A stretch of 64,000 bases of DNA, from the NCBI RefSeq assembly GCF_001632365.1, contig NW_024468547.1:207820-271819 (forward strand). Direction: 5' to 3'. Positions 24,821 through 36,905 of the stretch are shown in pieces. The DNA comes from Laetiporus sulphureus 93-53 (Eukaryota > Basidiomycota > Agaricomycetes > Polyporales > Laetiporaceae). The notes beneath the pieces were generated by a model. That model was not told the origin of the DNA. It saw nothing but the letters and a program-made list of their open reading frames with translations, and did not search any database. A program made the position numbers and the translations under genes. How positions within the stretch are numbered: position 1 is the stretch's first letter; each line of letters starts with the position of its first letter.

Positions 24821-25499
24821 GTATCATGTGTGCTGCTGCACGTATGTGTGAGTCGCATCGACACGAGCTCAGGCCAACTCAGACGGACGCAGGTCGATTT
24901 TGCTAGGAAGTTGGACAGTCAACGGCAGGTACCTTCCTGTAATTATCAGCAGCAGCCAAGAGCACTGGTACGGTGCGCAATATACCGCAGATCAAAGCGC
25001 CATAAGACTCACCGGGAGTTACGGCCTTGGCCCTCGTAATTATTACGTATCCTCGTTGTTAGTGAGACGAACTGCCACAAGATGAACATGGAAGTAAAGG
25101 AAAAAGAAAATATCTTTAGAATGCAACTTGAGTCGGCAATAGATATTCAATGCCAATGCCTCGCTACTTCCTATAATCACATCTATCCGAAATCTTGTTT
25201 CACTCGACCCAGGATCCACATCGCCGTCCCGATCTAAGATGATCGCGCATTTCTGTCCCCGGCAGCTCGGGGTCCTCATAGATCCGTCGATGCAACCTTC
25301 ACTGATGTCTCAGCTCAAAATCAAACGTAACAACGCTCAGCCAAACGGAGGCTGGTTCCGGCTGCGTGGGGAGAAATGAGAAGCACCTGTATGTCGGTTC
25401 ACGCTGGACGGACTTGATCATGAAACCCTACTACCTGGTCTCCTCCAGGAGCTTTCAACCTCCCATTGGCTGCTCCTTCAAGGAATCCAGAGACCCTGC
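24821..25499. other. Intergenic, unassigned frame
   Basis: Contains a plus-strand frame (24900-25085) with protein-like composition (WTVNGRYLPVIISSSQEHWY, then LTGSYGLGPRNYYVS) but no start, splice partner or family I can name. It may be another gene fragment. Confidence 0.35.
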
Positions 25500-26960
25500 T
25501 CAGTACAGTGCTTCACACTTTCCTGATATCTTTATTCAATAAATAGAATCATCAACTGTGCCCGCCATAAGTCATACCACAACCGCGTCACTTCCGCCCT
25601 ATCAGCGATATGACTCCCTTCTCCTCGAGAGCCCACCTCATACAAGCCCGTCGATCGCACCCATCTCAGGCTCCTGAGAGGTACAGAGCCCAAGCATGCG
25701 CATTCAAACCCTCATACGAAGCACTCCCCGTTCTCCATGTTGCTCGCGCGAAGCTTGCTCACACCAGAAATGCACACCGTGCCGGCATCCGTGTGGCAAA
25801 GGTACGCCGATCCGCCCTTGCTAGCGCAGTTGTGCGCGGACAAGAAGCCTCTCGAGCTGTCGGGCACGCAACTATCGCGCGGCCGTCAGCACACGACCAT
25901 CATATGAGGTGAATGGGTTGGCGTACCCTTGGGCTTCGTATTTGGTGGGCCGACGCAGCTTGCCGTCGTTCTTGCAGTTCACTTGGGCTCGCGCAGCGAG
26001 GTGCTTGAGAGAGGTGGAAGTCAGACCGTGAATTATTGTCATCGGGGTTCTAGGAAACCTACCGAGTCTTCGCCGTAGGTACGGCGGTACGCCCGGTTGA
26101 GAGAATTCCAGATGTCGTGCCCAGTGAGATCCCTGAATGCCAGCGTGGAAGTGACGAGGGCGGTAAGGAAGACAAGGACGTGGAATAGACGCATTATGTT
26201 GGTGATGGTGGATAAATAGGGATTTGACTAGACGGTCGAGAGAGGACAAGTCGCGTGTGGTGTGAGTAACTGGGTATGCTTTGAATGAGGATTGGATGCT
26301 CACCGACTCCCTGTTATACTCATGGAAGCTGAAACAAGCCATCGCAGGGCAGTGTTCGTGGCGAGCGCCAGTCTTGGATTCGGGAAGTCGAAATTACTTG
26401 AAGCGCGGAGATAACGCATCAGCGATTATGAAACGTGATATCGACGTTCTCGGCATCAGCATTCTGGGACCATTACATGGTGTGATCAAGTCTTTGCAAC
26501 AATGCAAAACGGCGCGGCTTAACATGCCATATTCGTTGCGTCGACCTATATAGCGTCTTCGAGTGAACGGAGCTATATAGTTCAAGGCGGCCTATAGCGA
26601 AGGTGTGCTTGAGCAGTCAAAAAAAATATGCTGCACGTTGTGAGCATCTTCATAGACTGTCCATCAGCGCATCAGGAGCGGATCAGCAGCCTAGACTCCG
26701 AAACAGTGCGGAGAGCTTTGCCGAGTGAAACGCCACGAGGGACGTCGGGAAGCGGTGATTGATCAATTCGCATTTCCTTGCTGTGCTCGCGTATCCTGGT
26801 CGGGAACAATCATTTTTGATGGCGTCGTCGATCTCGTTGATGGGAGTTGTGGCCACAACCGGGATCTGCCGTCGGACCTCAGAATCTGCTTCCGAATCTT
26901 TGCAACCTTACGTATCACGTGCTCAACACCCCGTATGCTGCTGCGTCATCTGTCAACTCC
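25500..26960. repeat. Inverted duplication, right arm
   Basis: Reverse-oriented partner of 12500-13915. It holds the second small secreted protein gene (25712-26194), the shared tail with ATCTTTATTCAATAAATA at about 25528-25545, and the shared upstream blocks at about 26650-26690 (catagactgtccatcagcgc) and 26810-26960. Spacing between the arms is about 11.6 kb. Confidence 0.85.
25712..26194 (-). CDS. Small secreted cysteine-containing protein (copy B)
   Basis: Exons 26194-26063, 26003-25927 and 25871-25712 match copy A exactly in exon length and phase and give 122 residues. The signal peptide differs only slightly (STLAF for STVAF). Differences in the mature protein are few (for example TGHD for NGHD, CASKGG for CANKGG). 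One is notable: the Y-L-Y-H of copy A is Y-L-C-H here, giving six cysteines instead of five. No stops or frameshifts, so both copies look functional. The TATA-like motif of copy A is altered here. Family not recognised. Confidence 0.85.
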
Positions 26961-27490
26961 TCGTCTCTCCTTGTGAGCCTTGAAGCTTGAAGATTACCAT
27001 GATTTATTCGTGAAGGTACAGATCACAATGCCCACGGTGAGGCCCAATGCATGCACAGAGACCCCCATTAACCTTTCAAAGAAAAAAGGAGAGGGCCGAC
27101 AGACGATTGGTAGGCGCTATCGCGCCAGAGCAGAATGATACAGTTGCACGATCCGAGGTTCACATTTACCTTGAGGACAGGTCAAGAGATCGCAACAGTC
27201 TTCTGTGAACAATGAAGTTTTGAGACCCTGAATAGTTCAACACGCCGTGCCCAAGCAGCATTTCTTGCCCACATATCGGTTCTGACTCTTGCACACGTCT
27301 TCCACGCGCACGATCCGTGATTTCTTCCAAGGATAGGCCGGAAAAAATTACAGGGGCCTATCAAAGTAATATGGATTCTAAATGTCCTTCTGATTCGTGT
27401 GTAGTTGCATCTTCGTGCGTAGTTGCATCACCTCACATTGAGCAGGAGTAAGGATTAAAATAGGACAGCCCGAACCCTCGAGACTCCCGG
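26961..27490. other. Intergenic, no gene recognised
   Basis: Between the outer end of the right arm and the 3' end of the HET gene. Nothing coding seen; presumably includes the HET 3' UTR. Confidence 0.45.
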
Positions 27491-29649
27491 TCATTCTGGT
27501 GTCCCAATGGTGAAAGTATGCATAGCCCACCGATGCTTGATCCAATCGAGAAAGACGTCTCCCAGCCAGCACCACGCTCGCATGCGATAACGGCCTGAAG
27601 CGTGTTCCTCGATCACCAATACACGAATAGTGCAGTCGCCTGCCCATTCGGCGTCTGACCACGGGAGCTGTCTTCCGATGTAGACGATAAACGTGCGGAA
27701 GCCAGCACGCACGTCATCTGCGGTACTCTGGACCTTCCAGACAGACCCGTCCGTGGCCACAATGTACACGGCGTCGACGCATGCACCATCGTCCGTAAGA
27801 TCCAAGTGCATGTTGTCGAACTCTCGTACGAAGTCTCTGCCAGCCGTAATGAACAACGCGGGGACCGCGTGGCTGGAGAACGTGAAGTTTCCAGAGCCGT
27901 CCATACTGGCAGGACAAGGCATGTCTTCCAGCCACCAGCGAGAATCCGAGAAGTTGTTCATCATCACTGCCACCTCTTTCCAGCGCTTTCCGCCTAGATG
28001 ATACCCTATTTGGACTACGTCCCGCACCTCCAGCGCCTCCGGCTCCCTGGGGAATGTAGACGGTTCCTGGCCGAATGGGAGAAAGAATGACGTCCCGAGC
28101 CAGCTCGGCGGACGGCCGCTCTTCAGAATTTCCTGCGCGAGGGCGCGCCATGCAGCCAGCCGGTCATTCTTGCCGTATGCATGCGTATCCAAAGTGACAT
28201 CGAACAGACCCATGATGCTGAAGACCATGTCAACCGGGCGCGAGGATGTACGCATGAGAGCACTCCGCCAGATTGCTTGCTCCTTGGCGGCGCCCTTCAG
28301 CCGCATCGCACCGAGGAGAGCGACCATCTGCACTCGTGCATCCTCCGAGGCTTCGAAGCCGCCAGCGGCGTCGCGGATGATGGCCGGCCGATATGTTGAA
28401 GAGCGGCCGATCTGGATGGAGTCGACAAGGAGGTCCTCCAGAGGGACGATGGCGTGGTCGTCCATCCTGTTGATGTCTTTTATTGTCGACTGCACTCGTG
28501 CTCCGGAGTACTTATGTCCTTCCCTCGCTGCGGATTGGAAACTGTCGTAGAGCACGTAGGTCTCTTTAGGTGCAACGGCCTCCTGCAGTGTCCAAGCACG
28601 GGTTATCCAGGACGTTTCTTCATGCAAGGGCACGGTACGCTGAATGCCACCGGGAAGAACCAGACAGGCGCCACAATGGCGGTAGATAGCGTACATGTTC
28701 TGTATTTGCGTGCGCTTGTCTTCGCGATTGTCTTGGATAATACACAACCTGTCCAGCCACAGGTACCTATATCCCATCTTCCAAGAACAGCGCGCGATGA
28801 ATGTCAGCAATCCTATCCCAACAAGGTCGGAGTCGTCTTGAGCGCCCTTGACGTTAAATCCGGGATATCGTGAGTCAGGGTCATCGGGGCTGACAGGATT
28901 CCCTCGCCAGACATATGAAATAGCAATATATGGGACGTCTTCAACCGGCGGAAATGCAGGAAACTCATGGATGGAAAGCTTATAATCCCAGTATGGAGTG
29001 TCTTCGGAGAGGGATTCGCAATCAACGAGGCGAAACTTGCCTGGCGTAGCTTTGCCCTTCCCGTTGATATCGATGATGTTGTCTATCAACTCGGAGAACG
29101 GAATCTCATATATGCAAGTAGACGGTCGAGACCGAGCATCGTCTTCTGACGAGAAAGCACGGCATTGCTACGATTGGCAGTCGCTTTAGCAAATAGAAGG
29201 TATGGGACTCACCTGCCTGGCCGGTGCGTTTGGCTTGCATGGCCTCTTTCTTCTTCCTGAGCGTATACGGCAACCAATGTCTCTGCACGCCAAAACGCGC
29301 TGCCTCTGACGCTTTTTGGTCATCTCGGGCAATCTTCGCTGCTGCTCTGTCGCTGGCACCCGTTCGCCTCCGTCGCTCAGCTTCTGTAATGGCCTCCTGA
29401 AAGATTCCGTTGGGACCACGCCATCTGAGATCATACTCCCTGACGAAGTTCACCGCTCGATTGCGTTCGAATACGGCATCAAACTCATACTCTGGATCTG
29501 GCTCGAAGTATCGGGTAATCTCCTAGACAGGCAACGTGGTTCGATGAGAAAATGAACGATGTCGATGTCGAGAACCGTTAGAGGCTTACTTGAAGTGCGT
29601 CCTGTGTTTTGTTCTCGGTCGTGTCGCCTGGTGGTTGAGCACAATCCAT
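27491..29649 (-). CDS. HET-domain protein A
   Basis: Exons 29649-29590, 29522-29213 and 29145-27491 give 674 residues; introns are 67 nt each with phases in agreement. An N-terminal region of about 140 residues is highly charged and helical (AITEAERRRRTGASDRAA, LRKKKEAMQAKR). The HET domain follows: YIAISYVWRGNP near residue 195, YLWLDRLCIIQDN near 250 and ITRAWTLQEA near 307. The C-terminal ~300 residues, ending AWCWLGDVFLDWIK, are conserved with the paralogue at 33043-35134. HET domains act in vegetative incompatibility and trigger cell death when engaged, in some cases by a STAND partner; which partner, if any, is not shown here. The gene is divergent from hymA with 721 nt between starts. 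Confidence 0.9.
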
Positions 29650-30370
29650 TTCACAATGGCGGAGGTCTTTCGACTCTAGAAATCTCGGTCAGCGCACTTT
29701 TATGGAGCGCGCATATCACAAAGCAGTGTTGACAACGTGTAGATCTCTACTTCGGCCTTTCCTACATTTAGACAACCCGGGTGATCCGCAAATATGTGCT
29801 CCTGGACTGCCGACTTCGTGTGAAGGACAGAAAGAGAAACACCTTCAAGCATTTCGCGAACAGAGTCTGCAGAGCACATTGTCGCCAACACACCACTCGT
29901 CGCGAAGGACGATTTCATCCGGTGAATCAGTTGCAACCATGTGTGAGCCTCGAGTTTAGCGACAGACAGACTGAGTTTGCCAAAATTTCTGCACTCTGGC
30001 CCAAAGTTTAGCGGCACAGAAAAGAATCGAATTAATCTGTTCACGATATGAAATTATGTGAGAGAGAGACGTAGAGTACTGGCAGGACCAGAAGCCATGC
30101 TGCCAATAGACGCCCACATTGCTGGATCACGTGATCGTCTTGTTCACTCAGGCCGAAAGCGAGCCTGAGCCGCTTCGAGCTCGTCCTCGCCGACTTTCCC
30201 CTCCATCTCGCCAACAACCTCGTTCCGGTATAGCTGCTCTGCGTCTGCCACTCGTTTGTGAACATTCTGTTAGCACTGATACGTCCCTGCTGGCAATATC
30301 TTGACGCAGTCTCCCCCCGAGCTCGTGCCTGTGTCTCGCGTGGATCCTTACTCAACTTTCCACCTTCACG
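29650..30370. other. Divergent promoter region of HET-A and hymA
   Basis: 721 nt between two start codons facing away from each other. No recognised element beyond a GGATCACGTGATCG palindrome around 30123-30136, which contains an E-box-like CACGTG core. Confidence 0.4.
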
Positions 30371-31767
30371 ATGAATTTCTTTAAGTCCAAGCCACGAACA
30401 CCTCCGGAGCTCGTGAGAGGTCTGCGAGATGCGCTTCCGAAGCTCGATGCAGGACCACCGGGCGGAGAGACGAGGCGGAAGGTGCGTGGCTATGTTCCGC
30501 CCACGTATGATATGATCACAATCTTGACCACAGGCCAACGAAGAAGTGGCCAAGAATCTTCAACAGATCAAGGCAATACTGTATGGCGATGGCGGTAAGC
30601 AATCTCACCCACGCTGCATGCAGGAGTGATACTCACCGACTTACAGACCCGCTGCCTGAGCTTGTGGCTCAGCTCGCGCAGGAAACATATTCCACTGACC
30701 TTCTGTACCATCTGCTGCTCAACATCCACAAGCTCGAATTTGAGGCGCGAAAGGACGTTGTGCAGATCTTCAACAATCTCCTCCGGCGCCAGATCGGCAC
30801 GCGCTATCCGACGGTCGAGCATGTCAGCAAGAATAACGCCGTCCTCTTCGCTGCGTTCGATGGGTACAAGAACGAGGAGATTGCGCTGAACACCGGCATG
30901 ATCCTCCGTGAGATGCTTCGTCACGAGCCGCTCGCGAGGATCTTGCTGCATTCGGAACAGTGAGTGTCCGTTCTCGTGGCGAGCGGGCGGGCGAGGCTGA
31001 TCGAGGCGCAGGTTCTACATGTTCCCACATTATATTGAGACGACCACCTTTGGCGTTTCCTGTGATGCCTTCACGAACTTGAAGGAGACTTTGACTAGGC
31101 ACAAGACCATGGTCGCAGAGTTCTTGGACAAGAATTACGATCGAGTGCGTGGCATAACCTTAACCATTGACTTGATGCTAATAATACGCAGTTCTTCGCA
31201 TCGTTCTCGCAGCTGATAATGTCCAATAATTACGTTACGAAGCGTCAATCGCTCAAGCTATTGGGCGAGATCCTCCTCGATCGAGCTAACTTCGCTGTCA
31301 TGACACGGTACATCGCGAGTGAGGCCAATTTGAAGACTATGATGAACCTTCTGCGTGACAAGAGCAAGAATATCCAGTTTGAGGCTTTCCACGTCTTCAA
31401 GGCTAGTGACATATCGCCGCAGTTGACATGGGCACTGTCGAACTAAGTCTTGTGCTTGTGCTTGCAGGTATTTGTGGCCAATCCCAAGAAGCCTCCACAA
31501 ATAGAGAACATATTACGTCGGAACAAGGAGAAATTATTGGCATACTTGCGAAATTTCCACAATGATAAAGAGGGTGCGTTCGAAGAAATATGATTACGTC
31601 TGCAAGCGTTATTTGTTTGGCTGACATTCATATTTTGACGATGCGCAGACGAGCAATTCACGGTACGCCTCGCATATATATGCTTCAGATAATGGACGGG
31701 CAGTGATAACCTTTCCTCCCACCAGGACGAGAAACAATTCTTGATTGTTCAGATTCAGAACCTTTGA
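30371..31767 (+). CDS. hymA: MO25/HymA family scaffold protein
   Basis: Eight exons, 30371-30481, 30534-30594, 30647-30959, 31012-31144, 31192-31401, 31468-31573, 31649-31662 and 31726-31767, give 329 residues, the family's usual length. Armadillo-like MO25 motifs run throughout: [18 protein letters not shown] at the start, [71 protein letters not shown] and the terminal [15 protein letters not shown]25 proteins support Ste20/GCK-type kinases in polarity and septation; the Aspergillus homologue hymA is needed for conidiophore development. The fifth intron appears to start with GC (AAG/GCTAGT) rather than GT, and exon 7 is only 14 nt. Both are needed to keep the family sequence intact. Confidence 0.93.
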
Positions 31768-33042
31768 ATCATCGTGCAGGTTTCCTCCTTGCCTTCATAT
31801 GACCGATATCCACCGGCTCCGAGCTCTAGCAGTCCTAAATACCGTCTCTTTTCTTCGATATCCGCTCGTCCCCGGCGCCGCGTGTCGTCATCCGCTCATG
31901 CCTCCCTTCTACTGCATCTCATTGCACCACATATCACAACAAGGAACACCCAGTGTATTTTCTTCCCCTGTCCTCTTCTTGTTCGTGTATCACCATTGTG
32001 ACATTACCCTCTCACTTCCATTCCCAATGCTTCGCAGACAAGGTTGATTCCCACGTCCTGTGCTAGTTAGCCGCCCACTTGCTCTCTCATGACTTATGCG
32101 TATCTGCAGCATGGTGTTCGACAGCATATCGTCCACATCGGTCTTCTCCGTTCGTCTTTGGGAGCTATCCAATCATTTTCCATAGGAGACTATACCGCAG
32201 GTTTTGTAGTTCTCCACTCATGAGCTACGGCCGCCTCGCTGTGGCATGGACAACCGCATCAGCGTTTTTCTTCTTGCGCGATGTTATAGTCTTCGGAGCT
32301 TGGAGTTCTTGGCCGTCGTGGATTATGTGTGGGTGTGCGAGGGGACTTGGAGCCGGTTGAACTGCTAGCTAACGATTGATGAGGGCGTTGCTTTCTTCTA
32401 CTGCAGCTTCTGATCGGAACTTGCATTGCCTACTCTATGTGCCACTTTCCCTCATCCTCTCGGTGTACCGCCAATCGCTTTGCGTGCTATGACTTGTTTT
32501 CTGTTCCATGCCAACCCTTTGTTCATATGGTTCACTCCATGCTACCTACGGTTCACATTCTTGCACCTGTACGACGTACCACATCATGATAGACTACTCT
32601 TGCCGAACTTCGAGCCCAGATTTCCCGAGTGTGCTGACATTGATGGCACTGCCCAGGTATGCATATTCCATATCAATACTATTCAGAGGGCGGTCTGTCT
32701 GTGCCCATGCTCGCTAACATTCGACTGACGTACAGACATAGTAAGCTCCGCATTCGCATTCTAAGCATGGGGCTAGGTACGCGCTCGTGGCCTCGATAGG
32801 CTCGATATTCTCAAGATATGACTCTTGATCTCCGCCGATCCTGTCGGCGGATACGCTGATGCTGTCCTGCTCCTAGGAACGCTTCCGATCTTCTCTCATG
32901 AACGCCCATACGTAACAATGGCTCAAGACAAGGGTCTTAGTAGCCAAGGCTACGTTGCCGCGGTCACGGGTCTACACATATATCAGCGTGTTTCGAGAGA
33001 TATGTCCTCCTTTTCACCATAGCTATCACAAACTAAAGCTAC
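31768..33042. other. Intergenic, pyrimidine-rich
   Basis: Follows hymA and precedes HET-B. T/C-rich tracts from about 31780 to 32700 and several short open frames, none with a domain or splice-consistent chain. Confidence 0.45.
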
Positions 33043-35134
33043 ATGTCTGAAGGGTCTGATCAGGATTCAGTCACGGTGAGCCCGACTGCTACCATCCAAT
33101 TGCCAGAGGTTAATTTACGACATACGTATCGACCTTATCGGTTTTGTTTTCTCAGCGCATCTTGGAGCATGTCGGCAAACCTCATGTTGGGGACGACGAG
33201 GACGGCGTTCAGACAGCTCATATAGACGAAGAGGAATGGGCATTTGCCATAAACCGCGCGCAGCAGTTCGTGAAGCAACACGATAATGTATGGAGGGGCG
33301 GGTTGCTGCGTGAGGCACAGGAAGAGGCGGCTAAGCGACTCAAATCTGGAAAGAGTCGCACAGCAGCTCTTCAGCTAGATCGGCAGCGCCGAGAGGCGTC
33401 ACCGATTCCCGAGAGCGCCTCAGTAAGACAGTCCCTGAAGATGTCTCCGACGTGCTAACGAAAGGTTGATGTTAGGCCCGGGCTACAGCCAGCAATTCGC
33501 AACAGACGATGCAAGATTCCTCCGCCAAAACAGAGCTATCTCCAACTTGCATATTCGAGATACCTTTGTTGAAGCTGAGGAATCAGATTATAGATATCAC
33601 TTCGATGGGAAAGGCTACTCCTGGGCGATTCCGCCTGATCGACTGTTCGACATTCGTAAATGACAACCCGATATGGACGCGAAAACTTACCGTTCATGAG
33701 TTTGAGGACTTCCCACCTCATTCGGCACTCTCCTACGCTGCCCTCTCGTATGTGTGGTTGGGAAATCCTCTGCCACGCGACTCCAAGGGATCCTGGGGTG
33801 GCTTCAACGTGAAGGGCGCCTCGGAGGACTCCGACCCTATCGGCATCTCTATCATATTTGTCCTTTGCCAGGCGGTCAGGGAGATGGGCTACCAGTATCT
33901 CTGGATCGACCGTCTGTGCATCATACAGGACGACCGTCATGATAAGAAGTTGCAGATTCGCAACATGCACGCTGTGTACAAACATTGCGCGATATGTTTC
34001 GTCCTCCCTGGTGGCATTCAGCGCATCGTCGGGCTCAACGAGGAGACGGGTTGGATCACACGTGCATGGACTCTCCAAGAGGCGATCGCGCCTGCGCGCA
34101 CCTACGTCGTGTACGACAGGTGGGACTCGCGATACCGTTGGTCGGGAGAGACGGCGCAAGAAGTCTTTCCAGATGGGTCATTCCGCTACAGCATGGCACC
34201 TCTCGCGGATATCCTTGCGAGCTCCATCCCGCTGAAAGGCTACTCTGGCTATCGCCCTGCGATCATTCGCAGCACGGAAGGCGATCTTGAGGCGTCTGCG
34301 AGCGCACGGGTGCAGCTGGTCGCTCTGTGGGGTGCGATGAAGTTGAAGGGCGCCGCGAAGGAGCAGGCGATATGGCGTAGTGCGCTGATGCGGACGTCAT
34401 CCCGCCCCGTCGACATGGTCTACAGCATCATGGGCCTCTTCGATGTCACGTTGGACACGCACGCATATGGAGAGGACGATCGCCTCCTCGCGTCGCGTGC
34501 CGTTGCACAGGCGACGCTGCAGAAGGGCTGCGCGCCTAACTGGCTCGGCACCTCGTTCTTTCTTCCCCCGAGCAGGAAACTCTCGGCGTTCCCGAGAGTT
34601 CCAGAGACGTCTGTCGTGAATGACCTCGTACAGATTGGCTACACGCTGCCGGACGGTCGATGGCGGGAGGTGGCTGCCATGATGAATAACTTTGGCGACG
34701 CACAGTGGTGGCTGGTGGAAATGCCTAGTCCGACGACCATCGACGATGCTGGATTCCTCCATTTTTCCAGTTATGCCATCAGTGCGGCATTTGTATGTGG
34801 TGGCCGCGAGTTCACGCCCGATTTCGACAATCTGCACGTTGCGGATGATGGACCTTCGTATGTGTTGGCCACGGATGGGACCATCTGGGCGATCTCGGAC
34901 AGTCCCGCTGATCTTCTTGATCAACGATCTACCTTCATGGTTTTCATCGGGAGGCAGTACCCATGGGATGAGTCCGCCTGGGCAGGCGACTGCACAGTGA
35001 GGGCAGTCATAGTGGAGGAACATTCCGTAGGCAAGTGCCAAATCCTCGGATGGTGCTGGCTGGGGGATGTGTTCATGGAATGGATCAAAGCATCCTGGAG
35101 AGCCCAGTCCTTCAGGATTGGTGGGCCTGAGTGA
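33043..35134 (+). CDS. HET-domain protein B
   Basis: Exons 33043-33075, 33156-33422 and 33476-35134 give 652 residues. The gene is a paralogue of the HET gene at 27491-29649, with the same three-exon plan. It has a charged helical N-terminus (LLREAQEEAAKRLKSGKSR) and the linking motif SPTCIFEIP, matching STCIYEIP in copy A. The HET domain shows YAALSYVWLGNP near residue 166, YLWIDRLCIIQDD near 228 and ITRAWTLQEA near 281. The C-terminal half is conserved (AAKEQAIWRSALMRTSSRPV, LDTHAYG, WCWLGDVFMEWIK). Long open frames on the opposite strand are shadows. A role in recognition-triggered cell death is inferred from the HET family. Confidence 0.9.
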
Positions 35135-36049
35135 GAGTGATTCTTTGCTATGGGACCAGGCGATTGTGCTATAGGCATTTGGCTGTTGTGGATCTCCAGG
35201 AACGCTGCAAAGCCGTGCAGAAATTCCATCAAAATTCGAGCCAATCTGATGATGTCTGCCAAAGTATTTGCAAAGGTTCGTACAAAGACCTGTGTTTTGA
35301 AGTCTGACGCATAGCACGAGGTGTGTCGTGGAGCATTCAGTGATCAAGTTGCTGAGACGAGGGCAATTCACGAATGTCGTGGCATATTGACACGGCAGGG
35401 CCGCAACGCATGAGCTGGACCAAGTCGTTGGCTACTAGAGACTGTCATCATCAGCTGAGATGGTATCTCATTCAGTTCAAACGACATCGTCTCGACCTTG
35501 ATCGCTCGGGGTTAAACAATCAGTTTCTAAGGAACTGCTGTGCAAACGCACGAATGAACAGCAACGACACGGCCACGTGAGTGATGATACGCACTCGGCG
35601 CATCGCATACCATTGATCTGATGGGAACTGCAAACTAGCGCTTGGTGAGTCTTGATAGTTCTGCATCCGTGTCGCAAGCTACTACAAAGGCTGCGGAGCA
35701 GAGCTCCTGCGCTGCTCATCAGAGCCCTCAGCGTCCACGGATAGCCGGTGCAGTGCAGGAGGCGACGTCGCTGATGCGACACTGGTAACACACAGCCATC
35801 ACTCCATCCATCAGAGATCAAACAGCACTTGAAACACTGTTTCCGATGGTGCTAGTAGCGTATATAAACCCTGCCAGTTCGGCCATGAAACTTTAGGCTG
35901 CGCCTCACCTTCGACCATCATCTCCCTTTTTCTTTGGTCTCTCTGCATTTTTCGCTGCCTTTGTTGCAGTTGTCACGACCCCACTAGACCTATCGTATCC
36001 CACACGACCGTTCGTTGACTAATTCACGTACACGACCTCTCACGAAACA
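35135..36049. other. Intergenic, no gene recognised
   Basis: Contains the 3' flank of HET-B and the promoter of the membrane-protein gene. A TATATAAA motif at about 35861-35868 lies 180 nt before that start codon. Nothing else definite. Confidence 0.45.
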
Positions 36050-36905
36050 ATGGGCTACGTTCGCTCCCGCAAGTTCTGCTGCTGTCTGCCGGTCAGATTC
36101 GGTGTCTTTTGCTCTGCCCTCCTTGGCGTTGCCTACAGCACTGCTTTCTGTGTGCTGGGATGGATTGAGGTGCACAGGCATGGTGAGTAAAGTATTTTCG
36201 TATGTGTAAGCATAGTGCTGACGTACACATTTAGCGACAGGAGAGCTTGATATCTCCAAGGACGAGGTCGCTGGATTGGTGATCTTCTCCCTCGCGTATA
36301 CCTTCATGCTCCTGTTCTCGATCATGGGGTATGTGTTCTGTGCTCTCTGTGAAAACCTGTTTCATCTCAACTGACCCGATCAACTCCTCAGACTGATTGG
36401 TTCCATTGGCGCCGTCCGCCCGTTCGTCAAGGGCTACGGTATCAGCCTCACCATCAACACAGCTATCACCATCGGAATCGGCATCTGGTGGTGCTGGCGG
36501 CTGTTCCACACCGATAAGCATGTGTGCGACACGACCGAAACCGATACCGCCGAGAAGGTCGAGCACTGGGTCTGCCAGAAAGGCTTTAACGTTGTCCGCA
36601 TCGTCATCGTCATCGTCCTCGTCCTTGTGTGGCTGTTCCAGATCGGTATGTATCTGTCTGTCTATCATATTGCGACGCGGATTGGCTGATGGGTTCTGCT
36701 ATTGAAAGCCGGCTGCGCTATCGTCTTCGACTACGTTGGCCAGCTGAACGAAGAGAGCGAGATGGAGGCGGACTACGCGAGCAAGGACGCAGTGTCCGTC
36801 AACCCGTACCCCGCACCTCGCACGACGTACGACGCCCAGGCGACGCCCGTCATGAAGAGCTCGTATGACCAAGGCACCTGGAACAAGTCCGATGGCGCTG
36901 TCTGA
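36050..36905 (+). CDS. Four-TM membrane protein, unknown function
   Basis: Exons 36050-36182, 36235-36328, 36392-36645 and 36709-36905 give 225 residues with consistent phases. Four hydrophobic segments are visible: about residues 17-38 (FGVFCSALLGVAYSTAFCVL), 58-77 (GLVIFSLAYTFMLLFSIMG), 90-115 (with TINTAITIGIGIWWCW) and 140-158 (VVRIVIVIVLVLVWLF). A short N-terminal KFCCCLP and two cysteines in the loop before the last helix could be modified or bridged. The C-terminal ~60 residues are polar (YASKDAVSVNPYPAPRTTYD) and probably cytosolic. The layout resembles tetraspan proteins of the fungal plasma membrane, but I do not recognise the family. Confidence 0.8.

Noticed and set aside
34397..35371. 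324-codon minus-strand frame
   Set aside because: It lies antisense to the HET-B coding exon, and its frame follows from the codon use of that exon.
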